Shown here: positions 27,009 to 37,993 of the stretch, in pieces
How positions within the stretch are numbered: position 1 is the first letter of the stretch
How the letters are laid out: each line of letters begins with the position of its first letter
From: Caballeronia sordidicola
GTDB lineage: Bacteria > Pseudomonadota > Gammaproteobacteria > Burkholderiales > Burkholderiaceae
Direction of reading: 5' to 3'
DNA length: 64,000 bases
NCBI RefSeq assembly: GCF_001544455.2
Contig: NZ_FCOC02000005.1
Coordinates: forward strand, 186,001-250,000
Translations under genes and position numbers: made by a program
The notes under the pieces: generated by a model
Databases searched by the model: none
What the model was told of the DNA's origin: nothing
Seen by the model: the letters and a program-made list of their open reading frames with translations, nothing else

Positions 27009-27078
27009 AACGTTAGTTGCGCCATACCTATCGTTCCCTGACAATACGCGATCCCCAAAAAAGCATTCTAACGTTAGA
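27009..27078. promoter_or_regulatory. Repeated AACGTTAG element upstream of ETF-QO
   Basis: AACGTTAG occurs at 27009-27016 and again inside TCTAACGTTAGA (27067-27078), a perfect 12-base palindrome lying just before the Shine-Dalgarno sequence of the ETF-QO gene. Two matching elements in one leader suggest a repressor site. In other betaproteobacteria ETF-QO genes belong to fatty-acid or branched-chain amino acid regulons (FadP, LiuR); which regulator acts here is not shown. Confidence 0.45.
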
Positions 27079-27090
27079 CAGGAGCATTGG

Positions 27091-28764
27091 ATGACCCCGG
27101 CGAGTCTCATCGAGCAGTACGGTCCCCGTGAATCCATGGAGTACGACGTCGTAATCGTGGGCGGTGGCCCTGCGGGACTTTCTGCGGCCATCCGGTTAAA
27201 GCAGCTTGCGCAGGAAAAAGGCGTCGAACTGGGCGTATGCGTGCTGGAGAAAGGCTCTGAGATCGGTGCGCACATCCTCTCTGGCGCGGTCATGGACCCG
27301 CGCGGCCTGAGCGAATTGCTGCCCGACTGGAAGACGCAAGGCGCGCCGCTCGATGTGGAAGTGACCGAAGACCGCTTTCTGTTTTTGTCGAAGGACAGTG
27401 CGAAACAGGTGCCGAACTGGCTCTTGCCGGACAACTTCAAGAACCATGGCAACTACGTTATTTCGCTTGCCAACGTCACGCGCTGGCTCGGCCAGCAGGC
27501 CGAAGCGCTGGGCGTAGAGATCTTCCCGGGCTTTCCTGCCGCCGAAGTGCTTTACACCGAAGACGGCGCGGTTCAGGGCGTCGCGACTGGCAACATGGGC
27601 GTGGGCAAGGACGGCGAGCCAACAGCAAACTTCCAGCTCGGCATGGAATTGCACGCCAAATACACGCTTTTTTGCGAAGGCGCGCGCGGCAATCTCGGCC
27701 GTCAGTTGATAGACAAGTTCAAGCTTGGCCGCGACGCCGATCCGCAAGTTTATGGCATCGGCATCAAGGAACTGTGGGAGATCGATCCCGCGAAACATAA
27801 ACCGGGGCTTGTCATTCACACCGCTGGCTGGCCGCTAGAAACCGATACATACGGCGGCTCGTTCCTCTATCACATGGACAACAATCAGGTGGTAGTAGGT
27901 TTCGTGGTGGGTCTCGGGTACTCGAATCCGTATCTTTCGCCATTCGAAGAATTCCAGCGATACAAAACCCATCCGGCCATCCGCACCTTCCTGGAAGGAG
28001 GCAAGCGCGTGTCGTACGGCGCGCGTGCGATCGTCGCGGGCGGCTTGATGTCACTGCCAAAGCTGGTGTTCAAGGGCGGTGCGTTGGTCGGCGACGACGC
28101 CGGTTTCCTGAATGCATCGCGCATCAAGGGCAGCCACGCCGCGATCAAGTCCGGCAAGATGGCGGCCGAAGCGGCGTTCGACGCCGTGCAAGCCGGCCGT
28201 CAGGCCGATGAACTGACCGCGTACTCCGAATCCTTCGACAACTCGTGGCTCAAGACCGAGCTTTATCGCGCACGCAACTTCAAGCAGTGGATGAGCAAGG
28301 GCCTGTATCTGGGCACGTTCATGGTCGGGCTTGAACAGAAACTGCTGGGCGGCAATGTGCCCTGGACGCTGCACCATCAGCACGCCGATAACGAAACGCT
28401 CAAGCCTGCGTCGCAATGCAAGCCGATTGTTTATCCGAAGCCGGACGGCAAGCTGACATTCGACCGGCTGACCTCAGTGTTCATATCGAACACGAATCAC
28501 GACGAAAACCAGCCGCCGCATTTGACGTTGAAAGACGCATCCGTTCCGGTCGATGTGAATTTGCGGACCTATGCAGGGCCGGAAAGCCGTTATTGCCCGG
28601 CACAGGTGTATGAATTCGTGAAAACCGATGACGGCGGCGAACGCCTGCAGATCAACGCGCAAAACTGTGTGCACTGCAAGACATGCGACATCAAGGACCC
28701 GACGCAGAACATCGTGTGGGTGCCACCCGAAGGCGGCGGCGGTCCGAACTATCCGAACATGTGA
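27091..28764 (+). CDS. Electron transfer flavoprotein-ubiquinone oxidoreductase
   Basis: 557 residues. FAD is bound through VIVGGGPAGLSAAIRL (about 21-36); the middle holds the ubiquinone and membrane-surface region. The C-terminal ferredoxin-like domain carries the 4Fe-4S ligands in YCPAQVYEF and NCVHCKTCDIKDP, and the protein ends PPEGGGGPNYPNM, as in the family. It passes electrons from ETF, reduced by acyl-CoA and amino-acid dehydrogenases, to ubiquinone at the inner membrane. The start at 27091 has CAGGAG at good spacing. Monocistronic, followed by a bidirectional terminator. Confidence 0.96.
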   Translation: MTPASLIEQYGPRESMEYDVVIVGGGPAGLSAAIRLKQLAQEKGVELGVCVLEKGSEIGAHILSGAVMDPRGLSELLPDWKTQGAPLDVEVTEDRFLFLSKDSAKQVPNWLLPDNFKNHGNYVISLANVTRWLGQQAEALGVEIFPGFPAAEVLYTEDGAVQGVATGNMGVGKDGEPTANFQLGMELHAKYTLFCEGARGNLGRQLIDKFKLGRDADPQVYGIGIKELWEIDPAKHKPGLVIHTAGWPLETDTYGGSFLYHMDNNQVVVGFVVGLGYSNPYLSPFEEFQRYKTHPAIRTFLEGGKRVSYGARAIVAGGLMSLPKLVFKGGALVGDDAGFLNASRIKGSHAAIKSGKMAAEAAFDAVQAGRQADELTAYSESFDNSWLKTELYRARNFKQWMSKGLYLGTFMVGLEQKLLGGNVPWTLHHQHADNETLKPASQCKPIVYPKPDGKLTFDRLTSVFISNTNHDENQPPHLTLKDASVPVDVNLRTYAGPESRYCPAQVYEFVKTDDGGERLQINAQNCVHCKTCDIKDPTQNIVWVPPEGGGGPNYPNM

Positions 28765-28792
28765 TTGTTCGTCCGGGTTGAAGCTTTGATTA

Positions 28793-28827
28793 AAAATCGC
28801 CGGTTCTTTGTTGGAACCGGCGATTTT
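28793..28827. terminator. Bidirectional terminator, ETF-QO and aroC
   Basis: AAAATCGCCGGTTC (28793-28806) and GAACCGGCGATTTT (28814-28827) are perfect 14-base arms around a 7-base loop with A/T runs on both sides. The stop codon of the convergent aroC gene touches the stem. Confidence 0.92.
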
Positions 28828-29930
28828 CATTTGGGGATATGTGCCGCGATATGAGGCGTGGTTGTCTGAACGTCGCCATTTTGCGCGCGATGCCGCAACG
28901 CGTGGTCGATCACCACCAGCGCGAGCAGCGCCTCGGCGATAGGCGTTGCGCGAATGCCGACGCACGGATCATGGCGGCCGAAGGTTTCGACGGTGGCCGC
29001 GTGACCGGCTTTATCGATGGATTCGCGTGGCGTGCGGATGCTCGACGTCGGCTTGATCGCGATGGAAACCGTAATGTCCTGCCCGCTCGAAATGCCGCCC
29101 AAGACGCCGCCAGCATTGTTCGCAGCGAAACCTTCCGGCGTCATTTCGTCGCCGTGGACGCTGCCGCGTTGCGCGACGCTCGCGAATCCCGCGCCAATTT
29201 CCACACCTTTCACCGCGTTGATGCCCATCATCGCCTTGGCGATATCAGCGTCGAGCCGGTCATAGAGCGGCTCGCCCAGACCAGCGGGAACGCCCGTCGC
29301 AATCACGCCGATACGCGCGCCGATTGAGTCGCCATCCTTGCGCAGCGCGTCCATGTAGTCCTCGAGACGCGGCACGATCTCGGCGTTCGGCGCAAAAAAC
29401 GGGTTCTCGCGCACGTGCTCCCACGCTACGAAGGGAATCGGGATCTCGCCGAGCGCGCTCATGAACCCACGCGTTTCGATACCGTACCGTTCCCGCAGCC
29501 ACTTCTTCGCAACCGCGCCAGCCGCCACGGTCGGCGCGGTCAAGCGCGCCGAAGAACGGCCGCCGCCGCGATAATCGCGAATACCGTACTTCTGCCAGTA
29601 GGTGTAATCGGCGTGCCCGGGACGAAACGTCTCGGCAATATTGCCGTAATCCTTGCTGCGCTGATCGGTGTTGCGGATCAGCAAGGCGATGGGCGTACCG
29701 GTCGTCCTGCCTTCGAACACGCCAGAAAGAATCTCGACCTGATCGGCTTCCTGGCGCTGCGTCACATGCCGCGACGTGCCGGGTTTGCGCCGATCCAGTT
29801 CGATCTGGATATCGGCCTCTGTCAGCGCCATTCCCGGCGGGCAGCCGTCGATCACGCAACCGATCGCGGGACCATGCGACTCGCCGAAGTTGGTGACGGT
29901 GAAAAGCGTGCCGAGTGTGTTGCCGGACAT
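28827..29930 (-). CDS. aroC: Chorismate synthase
   Basis: 367 residues. It converts 5-enolpyruvylshikimate 3-phosphate to chorismate with reduced FMN, the last common step of aromatic biosynthesis. [18 protein letters not shown] at the N-terminus, [13 protein letters not shown] and the late [14 protein letters not shown] segment are the three family signatures. It lies downstream of the LplT-acyltransferase fusion on the same strand (72 bases apart), probably in one transcript. Confidence 0.97.
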   Translation of the reverse strand: MSGNTLGTLFTVTNFGESHGPAIGCVIDGCPPGMALTEADIQIELDRRKPGTSRHVTQRQEADQVEILSGVFEGRTTGTPIALLIRNTDQRSKDYGNIAETFRPGHADYTYWQKYGIRDYRGGGRSSARLTAPTVAAGAVAKKWLRERYGIETRGFMSALGEIPIPFVAWEHVRENPFFAPNAEIVPRLEDYMDALRKDGDSIGARIGVIATGVPAGLGEPLYDRLDADIAKAMMGINAVKGVEIGAGFASVAQRGSVHGDEMTPEGFAANNAGGVLGGISSGQDITVSIAIKPTSSIRTPRESIDKAGHAATVETFGRHDPCVGIRATPIAEALLALVVIDHALRHRAQNGDVQTTTPHIAAHIPK

Positions 29931-30002
29931 GAGCGTCGTCCTGAAATGATCTAAAGAGCGGATATTATGCCAGCCGAGCGCCCTTCCAGCCTCGTTCGGC
30001 GC

Positions 30003-31937
30003 CTATTTGCGGACACCGCGCAAGGCCGCGACGAGCTGTTGCAGGTGTTCGGGCGTGGCAGTGGCGGGATCGATCGGCTCGCCGACCGCCAATGTGAGCC
30101 GGCTCATTACGCCGCGCTGGATTGGACGCGGCCAGCGCCTGTCTTCGTGACGCGAAAACACGCTGCCCCACAAACCGCGTAGCGCGATAGGCACGACCGG
30201 CGCCGAATGCCGCCGCAGAATCTCGCTGATGCCGTGGCGAAAAGGATTCAGATCGCCCGTTCGCGTCAGTTTGCCTTCCGGGAAGATGCATACCAGATCG
30301 CCATCGGCGAGCGCGCGGCCGCAGGCATCGTAGGCTTTTTCCAGCAGCATGGGATCCTCGTGGGCCGGCGCGATGGGAATGGCTTTGACGTGGCGAAACA
30401 ACCATCCAAGCACCGGCGAACGGAAAATCCGATGGTCCATCACGAAACGGATCGGCCGAGGACTTTCCGACATGATCACGATTGCATCGACGAAACTCAC
30501 ATGGTTGCAAACCAGCACGGCCGCTCCGTGCTCGGGAATCCGCTCGGCGTTCACCAGCCTGATCCGGTAGAAGGTATGCACGAGAATCCACGCGAGAAAA
30601 CGCAGCAGGAATTCCGGCACAAGCGAATAGATGTAGATCGCGACCACGATGTTCAAAAGCGCGGTGGTGAGGAAGAGCCCCGGAATGCCCACGCCCGCTG
30701 AAGTCAGCCCCATGGCCATCAGCGCCGACACGATCATGAAAAACGAGTTGAGAATGTTGTTCGCCGCGATGATCCGCGCGCGATGCGTCGGCTGGCTGCG
30801 TGCCTGAATCAGCGCGTAGAGCGGAACGCTATAGAACCCGCCGAACATGGCGAGCAGGAACAGGTCGGCAAGAATGCGCCAATGCACGCCAACGCGAAGA
30901 AACTCGCCCACGCCGATAAGACCACCAGCCGGCACGATATTGTGACTCGCAAAAAACAGGTCGATTGCAAACACGCTGATACCAATCGATCCAAGCGGAA
31001 CAAGACCGATCTCGACGCGGCGCTTCGACAGCTTTTCGCACAACAGCGAACCCGTGCCAATGCCAATTGAAAACGTGGCCAGCAGCACGGTGACCACGTC
31101 GGGATTCGCCGACAACACGTCCTTGGCGAAATTGAAAAACGACGTAAGAAAAGTCGCGCCGACAAACCACAGCCATGAAATCCCGAGCAGGCTCAGGAAT
31201 ACGGTCCGGTCGCGGCGCGCAAGCGCAAGGTTGCGCCACGTCTCGGTGAAAGGATTCCAGTTGATCTTCAGGTCCGGCTGCAGCGCCTGCGTCTTCGGCA
31301 CGAAGCTTGACGCCGCGCGGCCAATCAGCGCGACCGCCACGCAACATCCGGCGAGAAGCATTGCGCCGTGCTCCATCCATCCAGCCGCCGCCCCGCCGAT
31401 GATCGTGCCGATCAGGATTGCCACGAACGTCCCCATTTCGACCAGTCCGTTACCGCCCACGAGTTCGGAAGGTTGCAGATGCTGCGGCAAATAAGCGTAC
31501 TTCACCGGGCCGAAAACGGTCGAATGGACGCCCATCAGGAACGTGCACAGATAAAGCAGCGGTGCACTGTGCAGGACAAACCCCGCGCCACCGACCAGCA
31601 TCACGACGATCTCGAAAGACTTCACCAAGCGGGTGAGCGTGGCTTTGTCGTATTTATCGGCGATCTGGCCCGAAGTCGCTGAAAACAGCACGAAAGGCAG
31701 GATGAAAATAGCCGATATCAGGAATGCAGCGGTTTTCGGATCGACTCCGGAAAACCGCGCGGCCTGGAACGTTACGAGGGACGTAAAGCCGACCTTGAAG
31801 ACGTTGTCGTTGAGCGCGCCGAGAAACTGCGTCCAGAAGAACGGCGCGAAACGCCGTTCGCGCAGCAGCCGGAACTGACCGTGACCGCGTGGAGATTTGG
31901 CTGTTTTCTCGCGGGCTGGAGCAGGCGATTCGCTCAT
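30003..31937 (-). CDS. LplT-like MFS flippase fused to a PlsC-type acyltransferase
   Basis: 644 residues. Residues about 25-440 form a 12-helix major facilitator domain of the lysophospholipid transporter (LplT) type (QFLGALNDNVFKVGF opening). About 450-644 form a 1-acylglycerol-phosphate acyltransferase domain with His479-x4-Asp484 (CNHVSFVDA) and FPEGKLTRTG (552-561). It probably flips lysophospholipids inward and re-acylates them in one polypeptide. In E. coli LplT is separate and Aas carries acyltransferase plus acyl-ACP synthetase; here no AMP-binding synthetase domain follows, so the acyl donor must be supplied otherwise. Confidence 0.9.
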   Translation of the reverse strand: MSESPAPAREKTAKSPRGHGQFRLLRERRFAPFFWTQFLGALNDNVFKVGFTSLVTFQAARFSGVDPKTAAFLISAIFILPFVLFSATSGQIADKYDKATLTRLVKSFEIVVMLVGGAGFVLHSAPLLYLCTFLMGVHSTVFGPVKYAYLPQHLQPSELVGGNGLVEMGTFVAILIGTIIGGAAAGWMEHGAMLLAGCCVAVALIGRAASSFVPKTQALQPDLKINWNPFTETWRNLALARRDRTVFLSLLGISWLWFVGATFLTSFFNFAKDVLSANPDVVTVLLATFSIGIGTGSLLCEKLSKRRVEIGLVPLGSIGISVFAIDLFFASHNIVPAGGLIGVGEFLRVGVHWRILADLFLLAMFGGFYSVPLYALIQARSQPTHRARIIAANNILNSFFMIVSALMAMGLTSAGVGIPGLFLTTALLNIVVAIYIYSLVPEFLLRFLAWILVHTFYRIRLVNAERIPEHGAAVLVCNHVSFVDAIVIMSESPRPIRFVMDHRIFRSPVLGWLFRHVKAIPIAPAHEDPMLLEKAYDACGRALADGDLVCIFPEGKLTRTGDLNPFRHGISEILRRHSAPVVPIALRGLWGSVFSRHEDRRWPRPIQRGVMSRLTLAVGEPIDPATATPEHLQQLVAALRGVRK

Positions 31938-32002
31938 GGATTCCTGGAGTTGAAGAATGGGATAAAGGAGGCAGCCGCGTAAGCCGCCACCCGTTCGAGG
32001 CG

Positions 32003-32032
32003 AAAAAAATGCGCGCCATTTGGGGCGCGCAT
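32003..32032 (-). terminator. Terminator downstream of the CBS gene
   Basis: ATGCGCGCC (32009-32017) and GGCGCGCAT (32024-32032) are perfect 9-base arms; on the minus strand the stem runs into a T tract (32009-32003). Confidence 0.85.
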
Positions 32033-32095
32033 CTTGCGGGCGTCAGCTACGTTCGGTCATGCGTTGCGGCCAGGCCAATGAGGCGGACGCCTCGA

Positions 32096-32548
32096 TCAAC
32101 GCGCTTCTTCCTGCTGTTCCGGCCAGTCGCGGATATAGGCCTTGAGCATCTTGTTCTCGAAACCTTGTTCTTCCACTACGGCCTTTGCGACATCGTAGAA
32201 GGAAATCACGCCCATGAGCACGCCTTTTTCCATGACCGGCAAGTAGCGCACGTGATGCTCCAGCATCATGCGGCGTACCTCGTTCACGTCGGTTTCCGGC
32301 GTACACGTGATGGGGTGATCGTCCATGACCTTGCGGATGGTGAACGTTCCCACGCTGCCGCCGTTCTTGCTCAGGATCAGGATGATCTCGCGGAACGTCA
32401 GCATGCCGGCAAGGTCGCCGTATTCGATGACCACCAGTGAACCAATGTCGTGTGACGCCATTGCGTCAATGGCTTCGCTCAACGGCGTATCGGGCGTTAC
32501 CGTGAAGAGCGCGTTGCCCTTGACGTTCAAAATGTCGCTGACTCGCAT
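32096..32548 (-). CDS. CBS-domain protein
   Basis: 150 residues made almost entirely of two CBS domains (about 8-62 and 72-130; HDIGSLVVIEYGDLAGMLTF and HHVRYLPVMEKGVLMGVISF), a Bateman module that usually binds adenine nucleotides. There is no catalytic partner domain. Stand-alone CBS proteins are common in Proteobacteria and their partners are mostly unknown. Monocistronic, with a terminator 63 bases downstream. Confidence 0.92.
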   Translation of the reverse strand: MRVSDILNVKGNALFTVTPDTPLSEAIDAMASHDIGSLVVIEYGDLAGMLTFREIILILSKNGGSVGTFTIRKVMDDHPITCTPETDVNEVRRMMLEHHVRYLPVMEKGVLMGVISFYDVAKAVVEEQGFENKMLKAYIRDWPEQQEEAR

Positions 32549-32785
32549 GATTGTCTCCTCGCGAAAAGCCTAACTGTCTGTCGATCCTAGCGGAAAGACG
32601 GTTAAAAAGAAAGCGCGCAGGGCGCGCGTATTTCGTCTGTACAAGCATATGGGGCGGGCCTTTACGCCGGGTCAACCCGTAGCTTTGCCGCATTGGAGTG
32701 CACGTGTGCGCCCTCTGCGCCGACGCTCACGTCTACCCCAAGTTTGTCTATCCATACCCGATGTTACGATAAATGACTCTTTTCC

Positions 32786-34126
32786 ATGGTAGCCGCCACG
32801 ATGTCCGCCAACCGCTTCGATACGCTCGTGCTGCACGCGGGCGCCGCGCCCGACCCGACCACCGGCGCCCGCGCCACGCCGATTTACCAAACCACGTCGT
32901 TCTCGTTTCGCGACACCGATCACGCCGCCTCGCTCTTCAACATGGAGCGCTCGGGCCACGTCTATTCGCGCATCTCGAATCCGACGGTAGCCGTTTTCGA
33001 GGAACGCGTGGCCGCGCTCGAAGGCGGCGCGGGCGCAATCGGCACGGCGAGCGGACAGGCCGCGCTGCACCTCGCGATCGCCACGCTGATGGGCGCGGGC
33101 TCGCACGTGGTTGCGTCGAGCGCGCTGTACGGCGGTTCGCACAACCTGTTGCATTACACGCTGCGGCGCTTCGGCATAGACACCACATTCGTGCCGCCGC
33201 ACGATCCCGATGCCTGGCGAGCCGCGATTCGCCCCAACACGCGCCTGCTGTTCGGCGAGACGCTGGGTAATCCTGGGCTTGATGTCCTCGACATAGAGAC
33301 CGTCGCTGAAATCGCGCACGCGAATCGCGTACCGCTTCTAGTGGATTCGACCTTCACCACGCCCTATTTGCTGCGTCCGTTCGACCACGGCGCCGACTTC
33401 GTATACCACTCCGCGACCAAATTCCTGGGCGGCCATGGCACGACAATAGGTGGCGTACTGGTCGATGGCGGCACGTTCGACTTCACCGCGAGCACGCTTT
33501 TCCCCGAGCTCACCGAACCCTACGACGGCTTTCACGGCATGGTCTTCGCAGAAGAAAGCACCATTGCGCCGTTCCTGCTGCGAGCCCGCCGCGAGGGCTT
33601 GCGCGATTTCGGTGCGTGCCTGCATCCACAAGCCGCGTGGCAACTGCTGCAGGGCATTGAAACCTTGCCGCTGCGGATGGACCGGCATGTCGCCAATACG
33701 CGCAAGGTCGTCGAATTCCTGCTCGCGCATCCGGCAGTGGAAGGCGTGGCGTATCCGGAACTCGAAAGCCATCGCGATCACGCGCTTGCAAAACGGCTGC
33801 TGCCACGAGGCGCGGGCGCCGTTTTCAGCTTCGATCTGCGCGGTGACGTGGCGGCGGCGCGCCGCTTCATTGAATCGCTGACACTGTTCTCACACCTTGC
33901 CAACGTGGGTGACGCCCGTTCCCTTGTCATCCATCCGGCGTCGACCACGCACTTCCGCATGGACGCCGCCGCCCTCGCCGCGGCAGGAATCGCGCCGGGC
34001 CGCATCCGGCTGTCGATCGGCCTGGAAGATCCCGACGATCTCATCGATGACCTTAAGCGCGGCCTCAAGGCATCGCAGAAAGCCGCTCCCAACGCCGCTC
34101 AAAAGAGCGAAGGGAGCCGCGCATGA
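32786..34126 (+). CDS. metY: O-acetylhomoserine/O-succinylhomoserine sulfhydrylase
   Basis: 446 residues, a PLP enzyme of the Cys/Met metabolism family. PLP is held by Lys212 in YHSATKFLGGHG, with YSRISNPTVAVFE and ALYGGSHN as further family segments, and SRxSNPT-like phosphate contacts near 61-67. It forms homocysteine from acylhomoserine and sulfide in methionine biosynthesis. Either ATG, 32786 or 32801, could be the start; neither has a clear ribosome site. MetY and MetZ cannot be separated by eye. The stop overlaps the ATG of the next hydrolase gene. Confidence 0.88.
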   Translation: MVAATMSANRFDTLVLHAGAAPDPTTGARATPIYQTTSFSFRDTDHAASLFNMERSGHVYSRISNPTVAVFEERVAALEGGAGAIGTASGQAALHLAIATLMGAGSHVVASSALYGGSHNLLHYTLRRFGIDTTFVPPHDPDAWRAAIRPNTRLLFGETLGNPGLDVLDIETVAEIAHANRVPLLVDSTFTTPYLLRPFDHGADFVYHSATKFLGGHGTTIGGVLVDGGTFDFTASTLFPELTEPYDGFHGMVFAEESTIAPFLLRARREGLRDFGACLHPQAAWQLLQGIETLPLRMDRHVANTRKVVEFLLAHPAVEGVAYPELESHRDHALAKRLLPRGAGAVFSFDLRGDVAAARRFIESLTLFSHLANVGDARSLVIHPASTTHFRMDAAALAAAGIAPGRIRLSIGLEDPDDLIDDLKRGLKASQKAAPNAAQKSEGSRA

Positions 34127-34944
34127 TGCTCGAAGTCAGCGGCGCTCCCGCCTATGCATACACCGGCGGCCATGCGTTCGAGGCGGGACGTCCTGTGGCC
34201 GTGTTCATACACGGCGCGCAGCATGATCACAGCGTCTGGGCGCTGCAGACGCGTTACTTCGCCCACCATGGCCTGAACGTGCTCGCCGTTGACCTCCCCG
34301 GCCACGGCCGCAGCGGCGGCCCGGCCAAGCAAAGTATTCCCGCCCTGGCCGACTGGATCATTGAACTGCTTGACGCCGCAAACGTAAGCAGTGCAATGCT
34401 GATCGGCCATAGCATGGGCTCGCTGATTGCCCTCGATACTGCTGCGCGCCATCCGTCGCGCATTACACGTCTCTCGCTTCTCGCTACCGCGTTTCCGATG
34501 ACCGTTTCGGAGGCGCTCTTGACTGCAGCGCGTGATCGCGAACCCGACGCCATCGACATGGTGAATCAATGGTCGCATTCGTCGATTGCCGCAAAACCTT
34601 CAAGCCCGGGCCCGGGCTTCTGGTTGCACGGCTCGAATCAGCGTCTGATGGAGCGCATGGCCGTTCGCGGCGAGCCACAACTCTTTCACACTGACTTCAG
34701 CGCCTGCAACGCCTACGCCGATGGTCTGGAACGCGCTGCGGCATTGCAATGCCCGGTGCAAATAGTGACCGGCAAACGCGACGCCATGACGCCTCCCCGC
34801 GCCAGCCGCGCACTTTTCGACACAATGAAACACTCGGGCGTACCCGTGGAAACTGTCATGCTCGACGCGGGGCATGCGCTCATGAGCGAACAACCCGATG
34901 CAACCCTTGCAGCGCTGTTCAGTTTTGCAACGAGAACCGCATGA
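34123..34944 (+). CDS. Alpha/beta hydrolase coupled to metY
   Basis: 273 residues with oxyanion HG at 30-31 (VFIHGAQHDHSVW), VDLPGHGRSGGP, nucleophile Ser97 in IGHSMGS, a small cap, Asp in VTGKRDAMTPP and His in DAGHALMSE. Full alpha/beta-hydrolase triad. It overlaps metY by four bases (ATGA), so it is translated together with it. MetX acyltransferases share the fold but are about 100 residues longer with a different signature, so this is not a standard MetX; its substrate is unknown. Confidence 0.88.
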   Translation: MMLEVSGAPAYAYTGGHAFEAGRPVAVFIHGAQHDHSVWALQTRYFAHHGLNVLAVDLPGHGRSGGPAKQSIPALADWIIELLDAANVSSAMLIGHSMGSLIALDTAARHPSRITRLSLLATAFPMTVSEALLTAARDREPDAIDMVNQWSHSSIAAKPSSPGPGFWLHGSNQRLMERMAVRGEPQLFHTDFSACNAYADGLERAAALQCPVQIVTGKRDAMTPPRASRALFDTMKHSGVPVETVMLDAGHALMSEQPDATLAALFSFATRTA

Positions 34945-35107
34945 AACAAGCTTATCGGGACTTGGTCCGCCGCGCCATCAGCCGAATGGGTAGGGTGCTG
35001 AAAACCTTCGGGAATTGCTGGAATCCGGGTTGCGCCGCCACGCCGTTCGCCGGAGAATGAATCTTGCTCGATTCGCTTTACAGGACCCGCCCGGCAAGGA
35101 GATTGTC

Positions 35108-35424
35108 ATGGCCCAGACCGCCCATTCTGATCATTTCGCGAGCTTCGCGGAGTTCTATCCGTATTACCTCGAAGAGCACCGCAACGTGGTGTCGCGGCGA
35201 CTTCATTTCATCGGCTCGCTTGGGGTGATTGGCTGCCTGGCAATGGCCATAGCAACAGGTGATTGGCTATGGCTTCCGGCTGCGGTAATTTGCGGCTATG
35301 GCTTCGCTTGGGTCGGCCATTTCTTCTTCGAGAAAAACCGCCCTGCCACGTTTCGCCATCCGCTCTATAGCTTGATGGGCGATTGGGTGATGTTCAAGGA
35401 CATCTGCATTGGCAGGATTTCGCT

Positions 35425-35428
<4 letters not shown>
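35108..35428 (+). CDS. DUF962/Mpo1-like membrane protein
   Basis: 106 residues. FAEFYPYYLEEHRNVVSRRLHFIGSLG at the N-terminus holds the conserved His/Arg pattern of the DUF962 family; two or three hydrophobic segments follow, and FFFEKNRPATFRHPLYSLMGD carries the second conserved His cluster. Yeast Mpo1, of the same family, is an iron-dependent 2-hydroxy fatty acid dioxygenase; bacterial function is not established. The start at 35108 has CAAGGAGATTGTC ahead of it. The stop overlaps the end of the convergent YihY gene by four bases. Confidence 0.88.
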
Positions 35429-37452
<2,024 letters not shown>

Positions 37453-37453
<1 letters not shown>

Positions 37454-37872
37454 TGACCCAAACGTCTGCCAATGCCGGTCTCGCGCGCGGCGCGCTATTG
37501 AGCCTGATCGCGCTCATTGCGTTGGCGCTGCTGTGGGAGCTATGGCTTGCGCCCCTGCGTCCCGGCGGCTCCGCGCTTGCGCTCAAGGCTATACCGCTTG
37601 CGTTCGCGCTCCGGGGCACATTCAGGCGCAACATCTACACGTTGCAATGGGCGTCAATGCTGGTCCTGCTCTACCTCGCCGAAGGCATTGTCCGCGGCAT
37701 GACGGACGGTGGTTTATCGGCTCGGCTTGGCTGGTTTGAAGCCTTGCTTGCACTCGTGTACTTCGTCTGCGCGCTTGCCTTTGTCGCGCCGTTCAAGCGC
37801 GCCGCCCGCACGGCGAAACGGGAAAACGCGGCTGCGGCAGCGCCGTCTGCTGGCGGCCAGAATCGTTTGTAG
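37453..37872 (+). CDS. DUF2069 membrane protein
   Basis: 139 residues with four predicted helices (LLSLIALIALALLWELWLAP, then around 45-60, 65-85 and 95-115) and a charged, Ala-rich tail. It follows wrbA with stop/start overlap TGATG, an arrangement I associate with DUF2069 in betaproteobacteria. Probably an inner-membrane partner of unknown role. Confidence 0.8.
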
Positions 37873-37993
37873 CATGGAATCGCCGTCGTGACGCAGACCT
37901 ATGCCATTCGGTCAGGTTTCGCGCAGGCCGCAATCAGGCAATACTGTGTCAACGCCTGCCGCACACGCCAAAGCCAACGGATCAACCTCATTC

